The notes under the pieces: generated by a model
What the model was told of the DNA's origin: nothing
Databases searched by the model: none
Seen by the model: only the letters and a program-made list of their open reading frames with translations
Shown here: positions 53,515 through 62,098 of the stretch, piece by piece
How positions within the stretch are numbered: the stretch's first letter is position 1
Layout of the letters: each line of letters opens with the position of its first letter
Position numbers and translations under genes: made by a program
Assembly: GCF_937958975.1 (NCBI RefSeq)
Contig: NZ_CALGRE010000011.1
Location: forward strand, 1 to 64,000
Direction: 5' to 3'
Source: an uncultured Eubacterium sp.
GTDB taxonomy: Bacteria > Bacillota > Clostridia > Lachnospirales > Lachnospiraceae
DNA length: 64,000 bases

Positions 53515-54234
53515 ATGAATATTGTGATATGTGATAGCAATAAAACATATTGTGCTATGCTGGAAAAGTGGATTCATAGATTTAGAGTAAAAGAGTGTGT
53601 GAACATTATTGTTGAAGTATTTTATGATGAAAATGTCCTTATAAAAAAAATAGAAGATGACTACTTTTTTGATATGATTTTTCTAAACATTGGGTTATCG
53701 CAAAAGACAGGATTAGAATTGGGGTATGTCATTCGCAAAAAGTTTGCAGACAAAGAGATTAGCATAGTTTTGATTTCTGAAGATAAAACTTATGATGATG
53801 GTATATTTGATTTAGAACCACAAAACTTTCACCGTAAACCATTGAATGAAAGTAGAATAATTTCAGACATCAAAAAGTGTTTGCAGAGAAATAAAAATAG
53901 CAGAGGGATATTCAAATATAAAGAGGAGGGGGTGCCGAAAGGAATAAGCATCGGAGAGATTGCATATATAGAGGCAAAAGAAAAGGGACTTGAAATAGCA
54001 AAGAGTAATGGAAGCAAAATCTTTGTGAAAGAGAGTATTATAAATATCGAAGGTAAGTTTGAAAAATATTATCTCTTTCGATGTCATAAATCTTTTATGG
54101 TAAATGCTAAGTATATAAAAAAATATCATGGACAGAGTTTTTTTATGAAAGATGGCGTTGAGATAGCTATAGGAAGAAAATACGTTAGTGATGTAAAAAG
54201 ATTATTACATAAATATGGAGAAGAGATGGCGTGA
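53515..54234 (+). CDS. LytTR-family regulator with degenerate receiver domain
   Basis: A 239-residue AgrA/LytR-like protein. The receiver domain (1-120) keeps Asp7 and the late Lys (HRKPLN) but has Ser8 in the acidic pocket and Asn58 (MIFLNIGLS) where the acceptor Asp should be, so it is unlikely to be phosphorylated in the usual way. The LytTR DNA-binding domain (about 133-235) is normal: FRCHKSFMVNAKYIKKY and IGRKYVSDVK. No histidine kinase is adjacent. GGAG lies 8 bases before the ATG at 53515. Direct repeats follow at 54322. Confidence 0.85.
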   Translation: MNIVICDSNKTYCAMLEKWIHRFRVKECVNIIVEVFYDENVLIKKIEDDYFFDMIFLNIGLSQKTGLELGYVIRKKFADKEISIVLISEDKTYDDGIFDLEPQNFHRKPLNESRIISDIKKCLQRNKNSRGIFKYKEEGVPKGISIGEIAYIEAKEKGLEIAKSNGSKIFVKESIINIEGKFEKYYLFRCHKSFMVNAKYIKKYHGQSFFMKDGVEIAIGRKYVSDVKRLLHKYGEEMA

Positions 54235-54259
54235 TGCCTAATCATTATATTTTGAATAA

Positions 54260-54303
54260 ATGCTGTTGAACTGAGAAAGTTTAACAGCATTTTGCTTTTT
54301 TAT
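54260..54303 (+). terminator. Rho-independent terminator
   Basis: TGCTGTTGAACT pairs with AGTTTAACAGCA around GAGAA, followed by TTTTGCTTTTTT. Confidence 0.8.
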
Positions 54304-54321
54304 GTTAAAAGGTAAAGAGAT

Positions 54322-54388
54322 GTCGTTTGTCGCAAAATATGGTCGTTTATCCACAAAAAGAAAAAATATGAAAAAAATGTGATATAAT
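54322..54388 (+). promoter_or_regulatory. LytTR-like direct repeats and promoter
   Basis: GTCGTTTGTC at 54322-54331 and GTCGTTTATC at 54342-54351 are near-identical and 20 bases apart start to start, two helical turns. This fits the direct repeats bound by LytTR regulators. A TATAAT -10 lies at 54383-54388, with no good -35, as expected for an activated promoter of the downstream gene. Confidence 0.6.
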
Positions 54389-54433
54389 AAAAATATTCTA
54401 TAAGTAAATATTATGAGAAGGGAGAAGAGGATT

Positions 54434-55609
54434 ATGAAAAAACTAAAGATATTATTAGGGAGTTTGCTATGTGTAATGATGACAATAAGTGTATCTTATA
54501 ATATTGAAATTTGGGCAGATACTGAAAAGATATCACAATACACTTATGGGATTGGAGATGACGAGGCTACACCTCAGGAGGTAGAGGAAGCGTATCATGC
54601 AAACATAGATGTAAAAGAATACCCATATGATATAAAAGAGGAGAAAGAGTTTGAAAATACAAATTCAGTAGTAAAAGTACAGGTAAAGGCTGCTGCTTCT
54701 ACTATAAAAATACATTATATTAAAGTTGGAGATGCTAAAAGTGATAATGCGGCATTAAAAAGGGGGGATGCAATATTAATAGAGTGCAATGGAGAATTTG
54801 CGTTAATAGATGCTGGTCCGGGCGATGGATTGTGTAATGCATATTTGGAAAAAATAAGAAAATCCAGAGGTGGAGAGGACTCAAAGTTAAATTTAAAATA
54901 TGTTATATTAACGCATCATCATTTTGACCACTTTGGTGGTTTGAAACAAATTATAGAAAATAAAAATATAGTGGTTACCAAATTCTATAGAGAAAAAGTG
55001 CATCAACATCTTGCTGGGACGGGAAAGGGGTGTGATGCCCAATCTTATAAAGAGTTAATGCAAAAAATTAATAGCACATGGACATGTGATTATGTTTCGA
55101 ATTTGAATGTTGATAATAAAAATATAACTAATGCTGTAAATGCATCAAAGACAATAAAATTAAGTTTAGGAGCGGCTACATTATATGTATATCGTCCTTT
55201 AAGTAAGAGTGAAGATACAAACTTGGGTGATGGTGTTTATGAGAATAATCGTTCAATCATATGTCGGGTGGAATTTGGTGACAAAACATATTTGTTTACA
55301 GGGGATGTTTATAGCAGTATTATTAAACGCATTGCAGAGTTGGGAGAAAAGTGTGGAAATAGATATAAGCAGTTGGATACTAATATATTAAAGATACAGC
55401 ATCACGGAACATTAGCTGAGTTTACAGCTACAATAAAAGGGCAATATAAAAATGCATTTTCCCCTCAAAAATGTTATATAACAAATAATATATTATTAAA
55501 AAATATGGAATCTGCAGCAAAGGAAAGGAATGCGTATCTAACAAATACATTAGGTGCCGCTTTAGCAACTAATGCAGAAGGAACACTTGTAAAAGCGTAT
55601 TCTTATTAA
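54434..55609 (+). CDS. Secreted metallo-beta-lactamase-fold protein, ComEC-like
   Basis: A 391-residue exported protein with a signal peptide (1-28). From about residue 93 it has a metallo-beta-lactamase fold: LIDAGPGDG, the metal motif LTHHHFDHFGG, LFTGDVYSSI and ILKIQHHGT, resembling the extracytoplasmic hydrolase domain of ComEC/Rec2. Residues 29-92 are a short acidic linker. A nuclease or phosphodiesterase activity is possible but not shown. The ATG at 54434 follows GAAGAGG; the earlier in-frame ATG at 54413 has no site. It lies behind the LytTR-like repeats and 44 bases before the LRR gene. Confidence 0.82.
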   Translation: MKKLKILLGSLLCVMMTISVSYNIEIWADTEKISQYTYGIGDDEATPQEVEEAYHANIDVKEYPYDIKEEKEFENTNSVVKVQVKAAASTIKIHYIKVGDAKSDNAALKRGDAILIECNGEFALIDAGPGDGLCNAYLEKIRKSRGGEDSKLNLKYVILTHHHFDHFGGLKQIIENKNIVVTKFYREKVHQHLAGTGKGCDAQSYKELMQKINSTWTCDYVSNLNVDNKNITNAVNASKTIKLSLGAATLYVYRPLSKSEDTNLGDGVYENNRSIICRVEFGDKTYLFTGDVYSSIIKRIAELGEKCGNRYKQLDTNILKIQHHGTLAEFTATIKGQYKNAFSPQKCYITNNILLKNMESAAKERNAYLTNTLGAALATNAEGTLVKAYSY

Positions 55610-55653
55610 ATTTTAATGTTTGAAATAATTGAAAATAAAGGAGGAGTTGAGTT

Positions 55654-56778
55654 ATGAATAAAATTATGAAAGGAATGTTGATATGTTCGTTACTATTAAT
55701 TATTTTCACGATGTCTACGAGTGTTGTGTCAGCAAAAAAAGTTAAGGTTATAAGTAAAAAAACTGATATTACAAAAATTAAAGCGGATAGATATTATAAA
55801 AATATTTATATTGGAGAGCACTATAAAGGAAGACTCAGAGATATAAATACAGTTTATTTGAAAAAGGTAACAGTTTCAAAAAATAATAAGAAATATAAAT
55901 CTGTAAAGGGAGTTGTATTTAGTAAGAATGGAAAAACCCTATTATTATATCCTAAAGATAAAAGAGGTAATTATAAAATTCCTTCCACTGTAAAAATTAT
56001 TGCAGCAAAATCATTTAGAGGATATAAGGGGAAAAAAATAAGTATTCCTTCCACTGTTAAATATATTAAGAGTTATGCCTTTGGAGAAAGTAGATTGGAA
56101 GAAGTTAAAATCCCTAAGAGCATATCAGTTATAAAAGAGAAAACTTTTTTTAGATGTAAATCTTTAAAAAAGGTAAGTATACCTAAAAAAACAACTAAAA
56201 TTGAACGAAGGGCTTTTCGCGAATGTAGTGTTTTAACGAAAATTAATCTCAATAGTGTAAAAAATATAGAAAATTATGCATTTAAAGGGTGTAGTAAATT
56301 AAAAGATATAGATTTGTTAAATGTAAAAAAAATTGGTTCAGAGGCTTTTTGGAAGACAGGTATTACAGAAGTTTCCGTTAAAGATGATATGAAAATACTA
56401 TCTGCTGCTTTTCCATTTGAAGCAACTGTTAAATACAATTGTGATTTTGCAAAAATTAAACCTATACTTCCAGGGGGAAAAGCATGGAATACAATTTTTG
56501 GAGCTGATGGATATGAAACAGAAATTATAATCACAAATATTATTGAAACAGATAAATTTGAAATGAGAGAGGAAGTTAATAAACCAATTATGAGTGAGCA
56601 AATGTTGTATAAGATAGATGAAAGGATTAAGAGCGCAGGAGATATAACATATTATCCTATTATAAGAAGAAGAATACGAGGCTACAAGATTTTAAATGGA
56701 AATAAAATATATACTGAGTGGAGCAATTATTTTAAAGGCTACTATGAAATAGACGGAAATGGAAAAGCGGCTATTTAA
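55654..56778 (+). CDS. Secreted BspA-like leucine-rich repeat protein
   Basis: A 374-residue exported protein with a signal peptide (1-27, SVVSAKK). Residues 80-260 contain about seven LRR_5 repeats, for example IKSYAFGESRLEEVKIPKS and IERRAFRECSVLTKIN. The last 100 residues are a less clear beta-rich domain without the KIKK ending. AAAGGAGG precedes the ATG. It probably belongs to the same transcript as the metallo-beta-lactamase protein. Surface binding is assumed from the family. Confidence 0.75.
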   Translation: MNKIMKGMLICSLLLIIFTMSTSVVSAKKVKVISKKTDITKIKADRYYKNIYIGEHYKGRLRDINTVYLKKVTVSKNNKKYKSVKGVVFSKNGKTLLLYPKDKRGNYKIPSTVKIIAAKSFRGYKGKKISIPSTVKYIKSYAFGESRLEEVKIPKSISVIKEKTFFRCKSLKKVSIPKKTTKIERRAFRECSVLTKINLNSVKNIENYAFKGCSKLKDIDLLNVKKIGSEAFWKTGITEVSVKDDMKILSAAFPFEATVKYNCDFAKIKPILPGGKAWNTIFGADGYETEIIITNIIETDKFEMREEVNKPIMSEQMLYKIDERIKSAGDITYYPIIRRRIRGYKILNGNKIYTEWSNYFKGYYEIDGNGKAAI

Positions 56779-56816
56779 TTTGCATAATAATTAATCATAT
56801 TTTTTCAGATAAAATA

Positions 56817-56857
56817 AAGAGGCTTGTGGTTATTCAATACCACAAGCCTCTTTTGCT
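56817..56857. terminator. Bidirectional terminator
   Basis: AAGAGGCTTGTGGT pairs with ACCACAAGCCTCTT around TATTCAAT, followed by TTGC. It ends the LRR gene and overlaps the 3' end of the convergent RNase H gene. Confidence 0.8.
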
Positions 56858-57498
56858 AATTTATCAGCTAAATCATTATATTTGTCACCGGAATGGCCTT
56901 TAACTTTTTCGAAATTTATGTTAACTTTTTTTCTGGCTTTATCATAGTATTTTTTGTATGCAATGGTGCCGTTTTTGTTTGTCTTCCATTCTCCCGTACA
57001 CCATTTTGCAATTCCCATATAATCATAGTAAATAGATAATGTTTTTATATTGTTTTCTAAAGCATATGTCATGGCAGCCATAGAACCATATATTTCTCCG
57101 GCAACATTTCGCATAGTGGCTAAATCTTCATCATTATAGGAATGAGATAAATGGATTTCTTTACCATTGTGAAACATTACAACTCCATAGCCAAAAACAT
57201 TAGTTTCGGCATTAAAGCTTCCATCCACATAGGCAATTGCTTTAGAAGCAGTGGAAATAGGCATAGTTTCATCTGGGATTTCGGTTTTTGTAGTATTGGT
57301 TGGCTGCGTGACAGCATCCATATCAAACAGACTCATCTGTGTACCTTCATCGCCCAAATAGGTGTAAGCTTCCGATATTGTTTTAAAACTTTTATAAAGT
57401 GCTCCGGGATATCCGTCAACATTTTCTTTACATTCTTCCCATGTTTGGAAAATACCGGTATTTTTTCCAATTTTAACAGCGTAATATTTTTTTGCCAT
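56830..57498 (-). CDS. rnhA: Ribonuclease HI with N-terminal viroplasmin domain
   Basis: A 222-residue enzyme that cuts RNA in RNA-DNA hybrids. Residues 1-45 are the Caulimovirus viroplasmin-type domain (KKYYAVKIGKNTGIFQTWEECKENVDGYPGALYKSF), which binds hybrids. The RNase H core (about 85-222) keeps the acidic residues in AYVDGSFN, VAGEIYG, YYDYMGIAKW and NDLADKLAK. I take the ATG at 57498; a tandem ATG at 57501 shares the site GAGAGGGGAC. It is 29 bases downstream of the L,D-transpeptidase. Confidence 0.93.
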   Translation of the reverse strand: MAKKYYAVKIGKNTGIFQTWEECKENVDGYPGALYKSFKTISEAYTYLGDEGTQMSLFDMDAVTQPTNTTKTEIPDETMPISTASKAIAYVDGSFNAETNVFGYGVVMFHNGKEIHLSHSYNDEDLATMRNVAGEIYGSMAAMTYALENNIKTLSIYYDYMGIAKWCTGEWKTNKNGTIAYKKYYDKARKKVNINFEKVKGHSGDKYNDLADKLAKEACGIE

Positions 57499-57527
57499 CA
57501 TGTCCCCTCTCTTTGGTTTTCGAGTAA

Positions 57528-58322
57528 TTATTTTTGTTTTTTCCAAGGATTATTTTTATCCGGGTCTGTAGGGTCCCAGTTTTTGTTTGGATTCGACCTT
57601 TTTATCTTTTTTATTTTTCGTATTTTTAGAGGCGGTTCCTCACCGGGTTCACTGTAAATATTTACTTTTGTACCTTCATTGCAATGGTCATATATCCATT
57701 TAATGTCTTTTGCCCTAAAGCGTACGCAGCCAAGGGAGGCAGGCTTACCCAATTTGTTGTATTCCCAGTATTCCAGAGAATCACTTTGAGCATATTCATA
57801 AGGGACAGAGTGGAGCATAATCTGCCCAAAAATTCTGATTGCATACTGCGCATAGGTACCGTCTACCATAAGTCTCCATCTGTATCGCACAGATATATCA
57901 AAAGCGCCCAAAGGGGTATCCTCCGGATTTTTCCCTGTGGAACAAACAAAAGCTTTATAAGGAATACTATACATTCCTTCTTTATCCATTCCATACACGA
58001 CAGCAAAGTTTTCGTCACGGTTTATTCTTATAAGATAAGGGTGACTTGCGTTAAAATCAATAAGTTTTTTAGGTGAAATAGCTTTTGAAGTTGTTTCTGT
58101 TTCTGAGTTTGAAGTAATATTTTCTGTCGAATGATTTGGCTGTGTGGTTGTGTTTGGTTCTATGTGATTCAATGTTGTAACAGTTTCTTCTATATTATTG
58201 GTATCTCTTATTTTTTTGTTTTTGTTTGCCGTTTGATTATCTTGTAATATTAATGCAATAAACATAATAAAGATAATAGTAGAAAATATTCCAAGGCAAA
58301 TATGTTTTCTGTATTTTATCAT
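57528..58322 (-). CDS. L,D-transpeptidase, YkuD type
   Basis: A 264-residue membrane-anchored cell-wall enzyme. A helix at 9-27 is followed by a Thr/Asn-rich linker (30-85) and the YkuD domain (about 95-232). His171 lies in MLHSVPYEY and the catalytic Cys199 in SLGCVRF, the usual YkuD signature. It makes 3-3 cross-links in peptidoglycan or attaches proteins to it. The C-terminal tail is Lys/Pro-rich. I take the ATG at 58322, 8 bases after GGAG; the ATG at 58367 has no site. Confidence 0.9.
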   Translation of the reverse strand: MIKYRKHICLGIFSTIIFIMFIALILQDNQTANKNKKIRDTNNIEETVTTLNHIEPNTTTQPNHSTENITSNSETETTSKAISPKKLIDFNASHPYLIRINRDENFAVVYGMDKEGMYSIPYKAFVCSTGKNPEDTPLGAFDISVRYRWRLMVDGTYAQYAIRIFGQIMLHSVPYEYAQSDSLEYWEYNKLGKPASLGCVRFRAKDIKWIYDHCNEGTKVNIYSEPGEEPPLKIRKIKKIKRSNPNKNWDPTDPDKNNPWKKQK

Positions 58323-58474
58323 GAAGTATCTCCGATATTTTTTAAAGTAAGTAAAAGTATCTTTCATTTCAGTTATAGCTGAAAGGCACTTTGTTCTTTA
58401 TTGTATAATTTTAAAGAGTTAATTGCAATAGGATAAATATAGTAATATTTTAACTTTTGTTCAAGCTAAGTTTA

Positions 58475-58503
58475 TTGACGGAAATAGTCGTATTTGTTAT
58501 TAT
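58475..58503 (+). promoter_or_regulatory. Sigma-A promoter of glnA
   Basis: TTGACG (58475-58480) and TATTAT (58498-58503) are 17 bases apart. The leader would be only about 25-30 bases. The rest of the 171-base divergent gap shows no clear operator. Confidence 0.65.
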
Positions 58504-58538
58504 TTAATAGGAATTTTTCATTTTGAAAGGAGTAAAAA

Positions 58539-59870
58539 ATGGGATACACAAAACAGAAGATTTTAAATATGGCAGAAACAGAGGATGTAGAATTTATACG
58601 ACTTCAGTTTACAGACCTTTTTGGAACATTAAAGAATGTTGCCATAACAAAAAGTCAGTTAGCAAAAGCGTTAGATAATAAAATTATGTTTGATGGTTCT
58701 TCTATTGAAGGCTTTGCCAGAATAGAGGAGTCAGATATGTATTTATACCCTGATTATGATACATTTGAAATTTTACCTTTTAGACCTCATCAGGGAAAGG
58801 TTGCCAGAATGATTTGCGATGTATACAAACCGGATGGCACACAGTTAGAAAATGACCCGAGATGTATTTTGAAAAAAGTTATCAAAGAAGCTTCAGATAT
58901 GGGATATACTTTTAATGTTGGACCGGAATGCGAATTTTTCCTATTCCATACAGACGATAATGGAAATCCTACAACAATTAGTCATGAAAATGGCAGTTAT
59001 TTTGATTTGGGACCTACAGACTTAGGTGAGAATGCGCGTCGTGATATTGTTCTGAATTTAGAGGAAATGGGATTTGAAGTAGAGGCATCTCATCATGAAG
59101 TAGCGCCTGCGCAGCATGAGATTAACTTTAAATATGGAGAGGCATTAGAGACAGCTGATAAGATTATGACATATAAGCTTACAGTAAAAACAATTGCAAA
59201 ACGACATGGTTTATATGCCTCCTTTATGCCGAAACCAAAGTTTGGTGTATGTGGTTCCGGAATGCATATTAATATGTCATTATCAGATAAGGAAGGTAAT
59301 AATATTTTTGCAAATGCTGAAGACGAAAATGGTTTAAGTAAAGAGGCATATAGCTTTATTGCCGGATTGATGGAACATATGCGTGGTATGGCAGCTATCA
59401 CGAATCCGATTGTAAATTCTTATAAGCGATTGGTTCCGGGATATGAAGCACCTACATACATTGCATGGTCAGCTACAAATAGGAGCCCGTTAATCAGAGT
59501 GCCGGCAGCCAGAGGAGCAGGAACAAGAGTAGAGCTTCGATGTCCGGATTGTGCATGTAATCCATATCTTGCTATTGCGGTTTGTCTTGCAGCAGGTTTA
59601 GATGGAATCAAAAGAGGCCTTGTACCGGTAGAGAATATTCAAAAAGATATCTATATCATGACAGATGAGGAAAGAGAAGAAGCAGGAATTAGAAATCTTC
59701 CAAAAAATCTGTATGAAGCGGTTGAAGAAATGAAAAAATCAGATTTTATGAGAGATGTTTTAGGAGAGGATGTATATAAGAAATATATTCGTGCCAAAGA
59801 AGAGGAATGGATGGAATATACTTCTCAAGTTACAAACTGGGAGATTGACAGATATCTAGATCGAATCTAA
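58539..59870 (+). CDS. glnA: Type I glutamine synthetase
   Basis: A 443-residue glutamine synthetase, the short GSI-alpha class without adenylylation site. It carries MFDGSSIEGF, GPECEFFLF, HHEVAPAQHEI, the ATP-site KPKFGVCGSGMHINMSL and NRSPLIRVPAARG motifs. It makes glutamine from glutamate, ammonia and ATP. A GAAAGGAG site precedes the ATG. The ANTAR gene follows at 14 bases and may form an operon with it. Confidence 0.97.
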   Translation: MGYTKQKILNMAETEDVEFIRLQFTDLFGTLKNVAITKSQLAKALDNKIMFDGSSIEGFARIEESDMYLYPDYDTFEILPFRPHQGKVARMICDVYKPDGTQLENDPRCILKKVIKEASDMGYTFNVGPECEFFLFHTDDNGNPTTISHENGSYFDLGPTDLGENARRDIVLNLEEMGFEVEASHHEVAPAQHEINFKYGEALETADKIMTYKLTVKTIAKRHGLYASFMPKPKFGVCGSGMHINMSLSDKEGNNIFANAEDENGLSKEAYSFIAGLMEHMRGMAAITNPIVNSYKRLVPGYEAPTYIAWSATNRSPLIRVPAARGAGTRVELRCPDCACNPYLAIAVCLAAGLDGIKRGLVPVENIQKDIYIMTDEEREEAGIRNLPKNLYEAVEEMKKSDFMRDVLGEDVYKKYIRAKEEEWMEYTSQVTNWEIDRYLDRI

Positions 59871-59884
59871 TTTAGGAGGCAAAA

Positions 59885-60433
59885 TTGGCAGGAATTGTAG
59901 TAGTATTCCCTAAGCTAGAGGACAGTAAAGCAATTAGAAACCTGTTAGTGCATAATGGATATGAGAGTGTCTTTAGCTGTACGACAGGGGCAAGAGCTAT
60001 AACTTTAGCGGACACCCTAGGCGAAGGGGTTATTATCAGTGGATATAGAATGACTGATATGCCTTATACAGATATCCTCGACAATGTGGGAGGAAGATTT
60101 GAAATGTTGCTGGTGGCATCAAAACAAAAGCTTCTGGAAGCAGACGGAGGAGTGGCAATGTTAGAGATGCCTATCAAGGTTCGCGACTTTTTAAATTCTG
60201 TAGAATTGATGCAGCATAATGTTTATGCGAAAGCAAGGAAGAAAGTAAAACAGCCTTATAGACGAACCGAGGAGGAACAAAATGTTGTGAATCAGGCAAA
60301 AGCAGTATTGATGGAAAAAAATAATATGTCAGAAAATGAGGCTCACAGATATATTCAGAAAACTTCTATGGATAGTGGAAGGACAATGGTTGAAACCGCA
60401 GAATCTATTTTAAAGATTATGTATAAAGAGTAA
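59885..60433 (+). CDS. ANTAR domain regulator with pseudo-receiver
   Basis: A 182-residue protein. The receiver-like domain (1-115) lacks a recognisable acceptor Asp: the strand reads EGVIISGYRMTD. The ANTAR domain (about 125-180) has the three-helix pattern with QAKAVLMEKNNMSENEAHRYIQK and later TMVETAESIL. ANTAR proteins bind two-hairpin RNA and prevent termination, often in nitrogen genes. The start is TTG after TTAGGAGG. No double-hairpin target was seen in the short glnA leader, so targets lie elsewhere. Confidence 0.9.
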   Translation: MAGIVVVFPKLEDSKAIRNLLVHNGYESVFSCTTGARAITLADTLGEGVIISGYRMTDMPYTDILDNVGGRFEMLLVASKQKLLEADGGVAMLEMPIKVRDFLNSVELMQHNVYAKARKKVKQPYRRTEEEQNVVNQAKAVLMEKNNMSENEAHRYIQKTSMDSGRTMVETAESILKIMYKE

Positions 60434-60479
60434 ATAAAGAGTAAGAAAAACAAATTTATAAAGAAAGAAGGACAGAAAA

Positions 60480-61694
60480 ATGTACAAGATTAATGAAAAT
60501 TATTTAAAGTTACCAGGTAGTTATTTGTTTTCCAACATTGCGAAAAAGGTGTCAGCATTTAAAGAGGCAAATCCGGATAAGGATGTTATCAGCCTTGGAA
60601 TCGGTGATGTCACACAGCCATTGGCACCGGCAGTTATTGAGGCATTACACAGTGCTGTGGATGAGATGGCAGATGGCGCTACATTTCATGGTTATGCACC
60701 GGACCTTGGATATGAATTTTTGAGAAGTGCCATTAGAGATAATGATTATAAGGCAAGAGGTGTTGACATTGCCCTGGATGAAATTTTTGTCAGTGATGGT
60801 GCAAAGTCAGACTCAGGAAATATTGGAGATATTTTTGCGGTAAATAATAAGATAGCAGTTTGTGACCCGGTTTATCCAGTGTATGTAGATACAAATGCTA
60901 TGGCGGGAAGAACCGGAGACTATATTGCAGAAAAGGAAAGATGGAGCAATGTAATTTATATGCCTTGTACAAAGGAAACAAATTTCGCACCACAGATTCC
61001 GGAGGAAACACCGGATATTATCTATCTCTGTTTTCCGAATAACCCTACAGGTTCTACAGTTACAAAGGCACAGCTTCAGGAATGGGTAGATTATGCAAAT
61101 AAGGTAGGAGCGGTTATTATTTATGATGCAGCTTACGAAGCATATATTTCGGAGGAAGATGTACCACATACAATTTATGAGTGTGATGGTGCAAAAACAT
61201 GTGCTATTGAATTACGAAGTTTTTCAAAGAATGCGGGATTTACCGGAACCAGACTTGGATTTACAGTGATTCCGAAGGAATTAGAATCAGACGGAGTGAA
61301 GTTGAACGCACTCTGGGCAAGAAGACATGGAACTAAGTTTAATGGCGCTCCATACATTATACAGAAAGCCGGAGAGGCAGTTTACTCAGCAGCAGGAAAG
61401 GCTCAGACAAAGGAGCAGGTAGCTTATTATATGAATAATGCCAAGATAATCATTGAAGGATTAAAAGATGCAGGATATACAGTCAGTGGTGGTGTAAATG
61501 CACCGTATGTATGGCTTGAAACTCCAAAGGGAATGTCATCATGGGATTTCTTCGATTATTTACTTGCAAATGCAAATATTGTTGGAACTCCAGGCTCAGG
61601 ATTTGGTCCGAGCGGAGAAGGATATTTCCGACTGACAGCATTTGGAACATATGAGAATACACTCAAGGCCATTGAGAGAATTAAGAATTTATAA
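60480..61694 (+). CDS. dapL: LL-diaminopimelate aminotransferase
   Basis: A 404-residue class I PLP aminotransferase. It converts tetrahydrodipicolinate directly to LL-diaminopimelate for lysine and peptidoglycan. DapL features are the opening NENYLKLPGSYLFSNIAKKV, ISLGIGDVTQPL, FPNNPTGS and the PLP lysine 250 in SFSKNAGFTGTRLG. The DapL route is common in Clostridia. GAAAGAAGGA precedes the ATG. It lies 46 bases after the ANTAR gene with a terminator following. Confidence 0.95.
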   Translation: MYKINENYLKLPGSYLFSNIAKKVSAFKEANPDKDVISLGIGDVTQPLAPAVIEALHSAVDEMADGATFHGYAPDLGYEFLRSAIRDNDYKARGVDIALDEIFVSDGAKSDSGNIGDIFAVNNKIAVCDPVYPVYVDTNAMAGRTGDYIAEKERWSNVIYMPCTKETNFAPQIPEETPDIIYLCFPNNPTGSTVTKAQLQEWVDYANKVGAVIIYDAAYEAYISEEDVPHTIYECDGAKTCAIELRSFSKNAGFTGTRLGFTVIPKELESDGVKLNALWARRHGTKFNGAPYIIQKAGEAVYSAAGKAQTKEQVAYYMNNAKIIIEGLKDAGYTVSGGVNAPYVWLETPKGMSSWDFFDYLLANANIVGTPGSGFGPSGEGYFRLTAFGTYENTLKAIERIKNL

Positions 61695-61711
61695 GGTTTG
61701 TTAGAATAATA

Positions 61712-61772
61712 AACTGTCGCGGAATTTTTAGTGAATAATTATATTCATATAAAGTTCTGGGACAGTTTTTTT
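61712..61772 (+). terminator. Rho-independent terminator of dapL
   Basis: AACTGTC (61712-61718) pairs with GACAGTT (61761-61767), extended by imperfect inner pairing, followed by TTTTTTT. Confidence 0.7.
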
Positions 61773-61810
61773 GCGAGGAAAATTTAAACAATAAAAATAT
61801 AGAAAAATAG

Positions 61811-62098
61811 GATTTAGTTATTTTAGATATTGCTTTGTATGCTAATTATAAAAAGAGCCAACATAAAATAACGTTTGTAAATCAAAATAATTGTATTGTT
61901 AAGCAATAGGTGGTAGAATACTGGGAGCCAGCAGAGGATATCAGATTAGATGATTTCTTAGATTACAAATTTGTAGGATGGGATAAAGATTTGATGCATG
62001 TAAAGGAAGATATGATTGTAAAGCCGATTTTTATATCGGGCTATGTTAATGAGATATATGCTGGGAAAAGAAGATTTAAATTAGGGGAGGCTCAATAA
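61811..62098 (+). pseudogene. Remnant of an InlB B-repeat surface protein
   Basis: The frame from 61811 reads IALYANYKKSQHKITFVNQN, then VKQ, a TAG at 61907-61909, then VVEYWEPAEDI and KFVGWDKDLMHVKEDMIVKPIF-like sequence. This is the end of one Listeria-Bacteroides (Flg_new) repeat and most of a second, split by the stop codon. No start or ribosome site is present upstream, and the preceding codon frame is closed at 61808. Its stop overlaps the next gene's ATG. Confidence 0.65.

Noticed and set aside
58504..58538. ANTAR-type double hairpin in the glnA leader
   Set aside because: The predicted leader is too short and shows no two hairpins with hexaloops.
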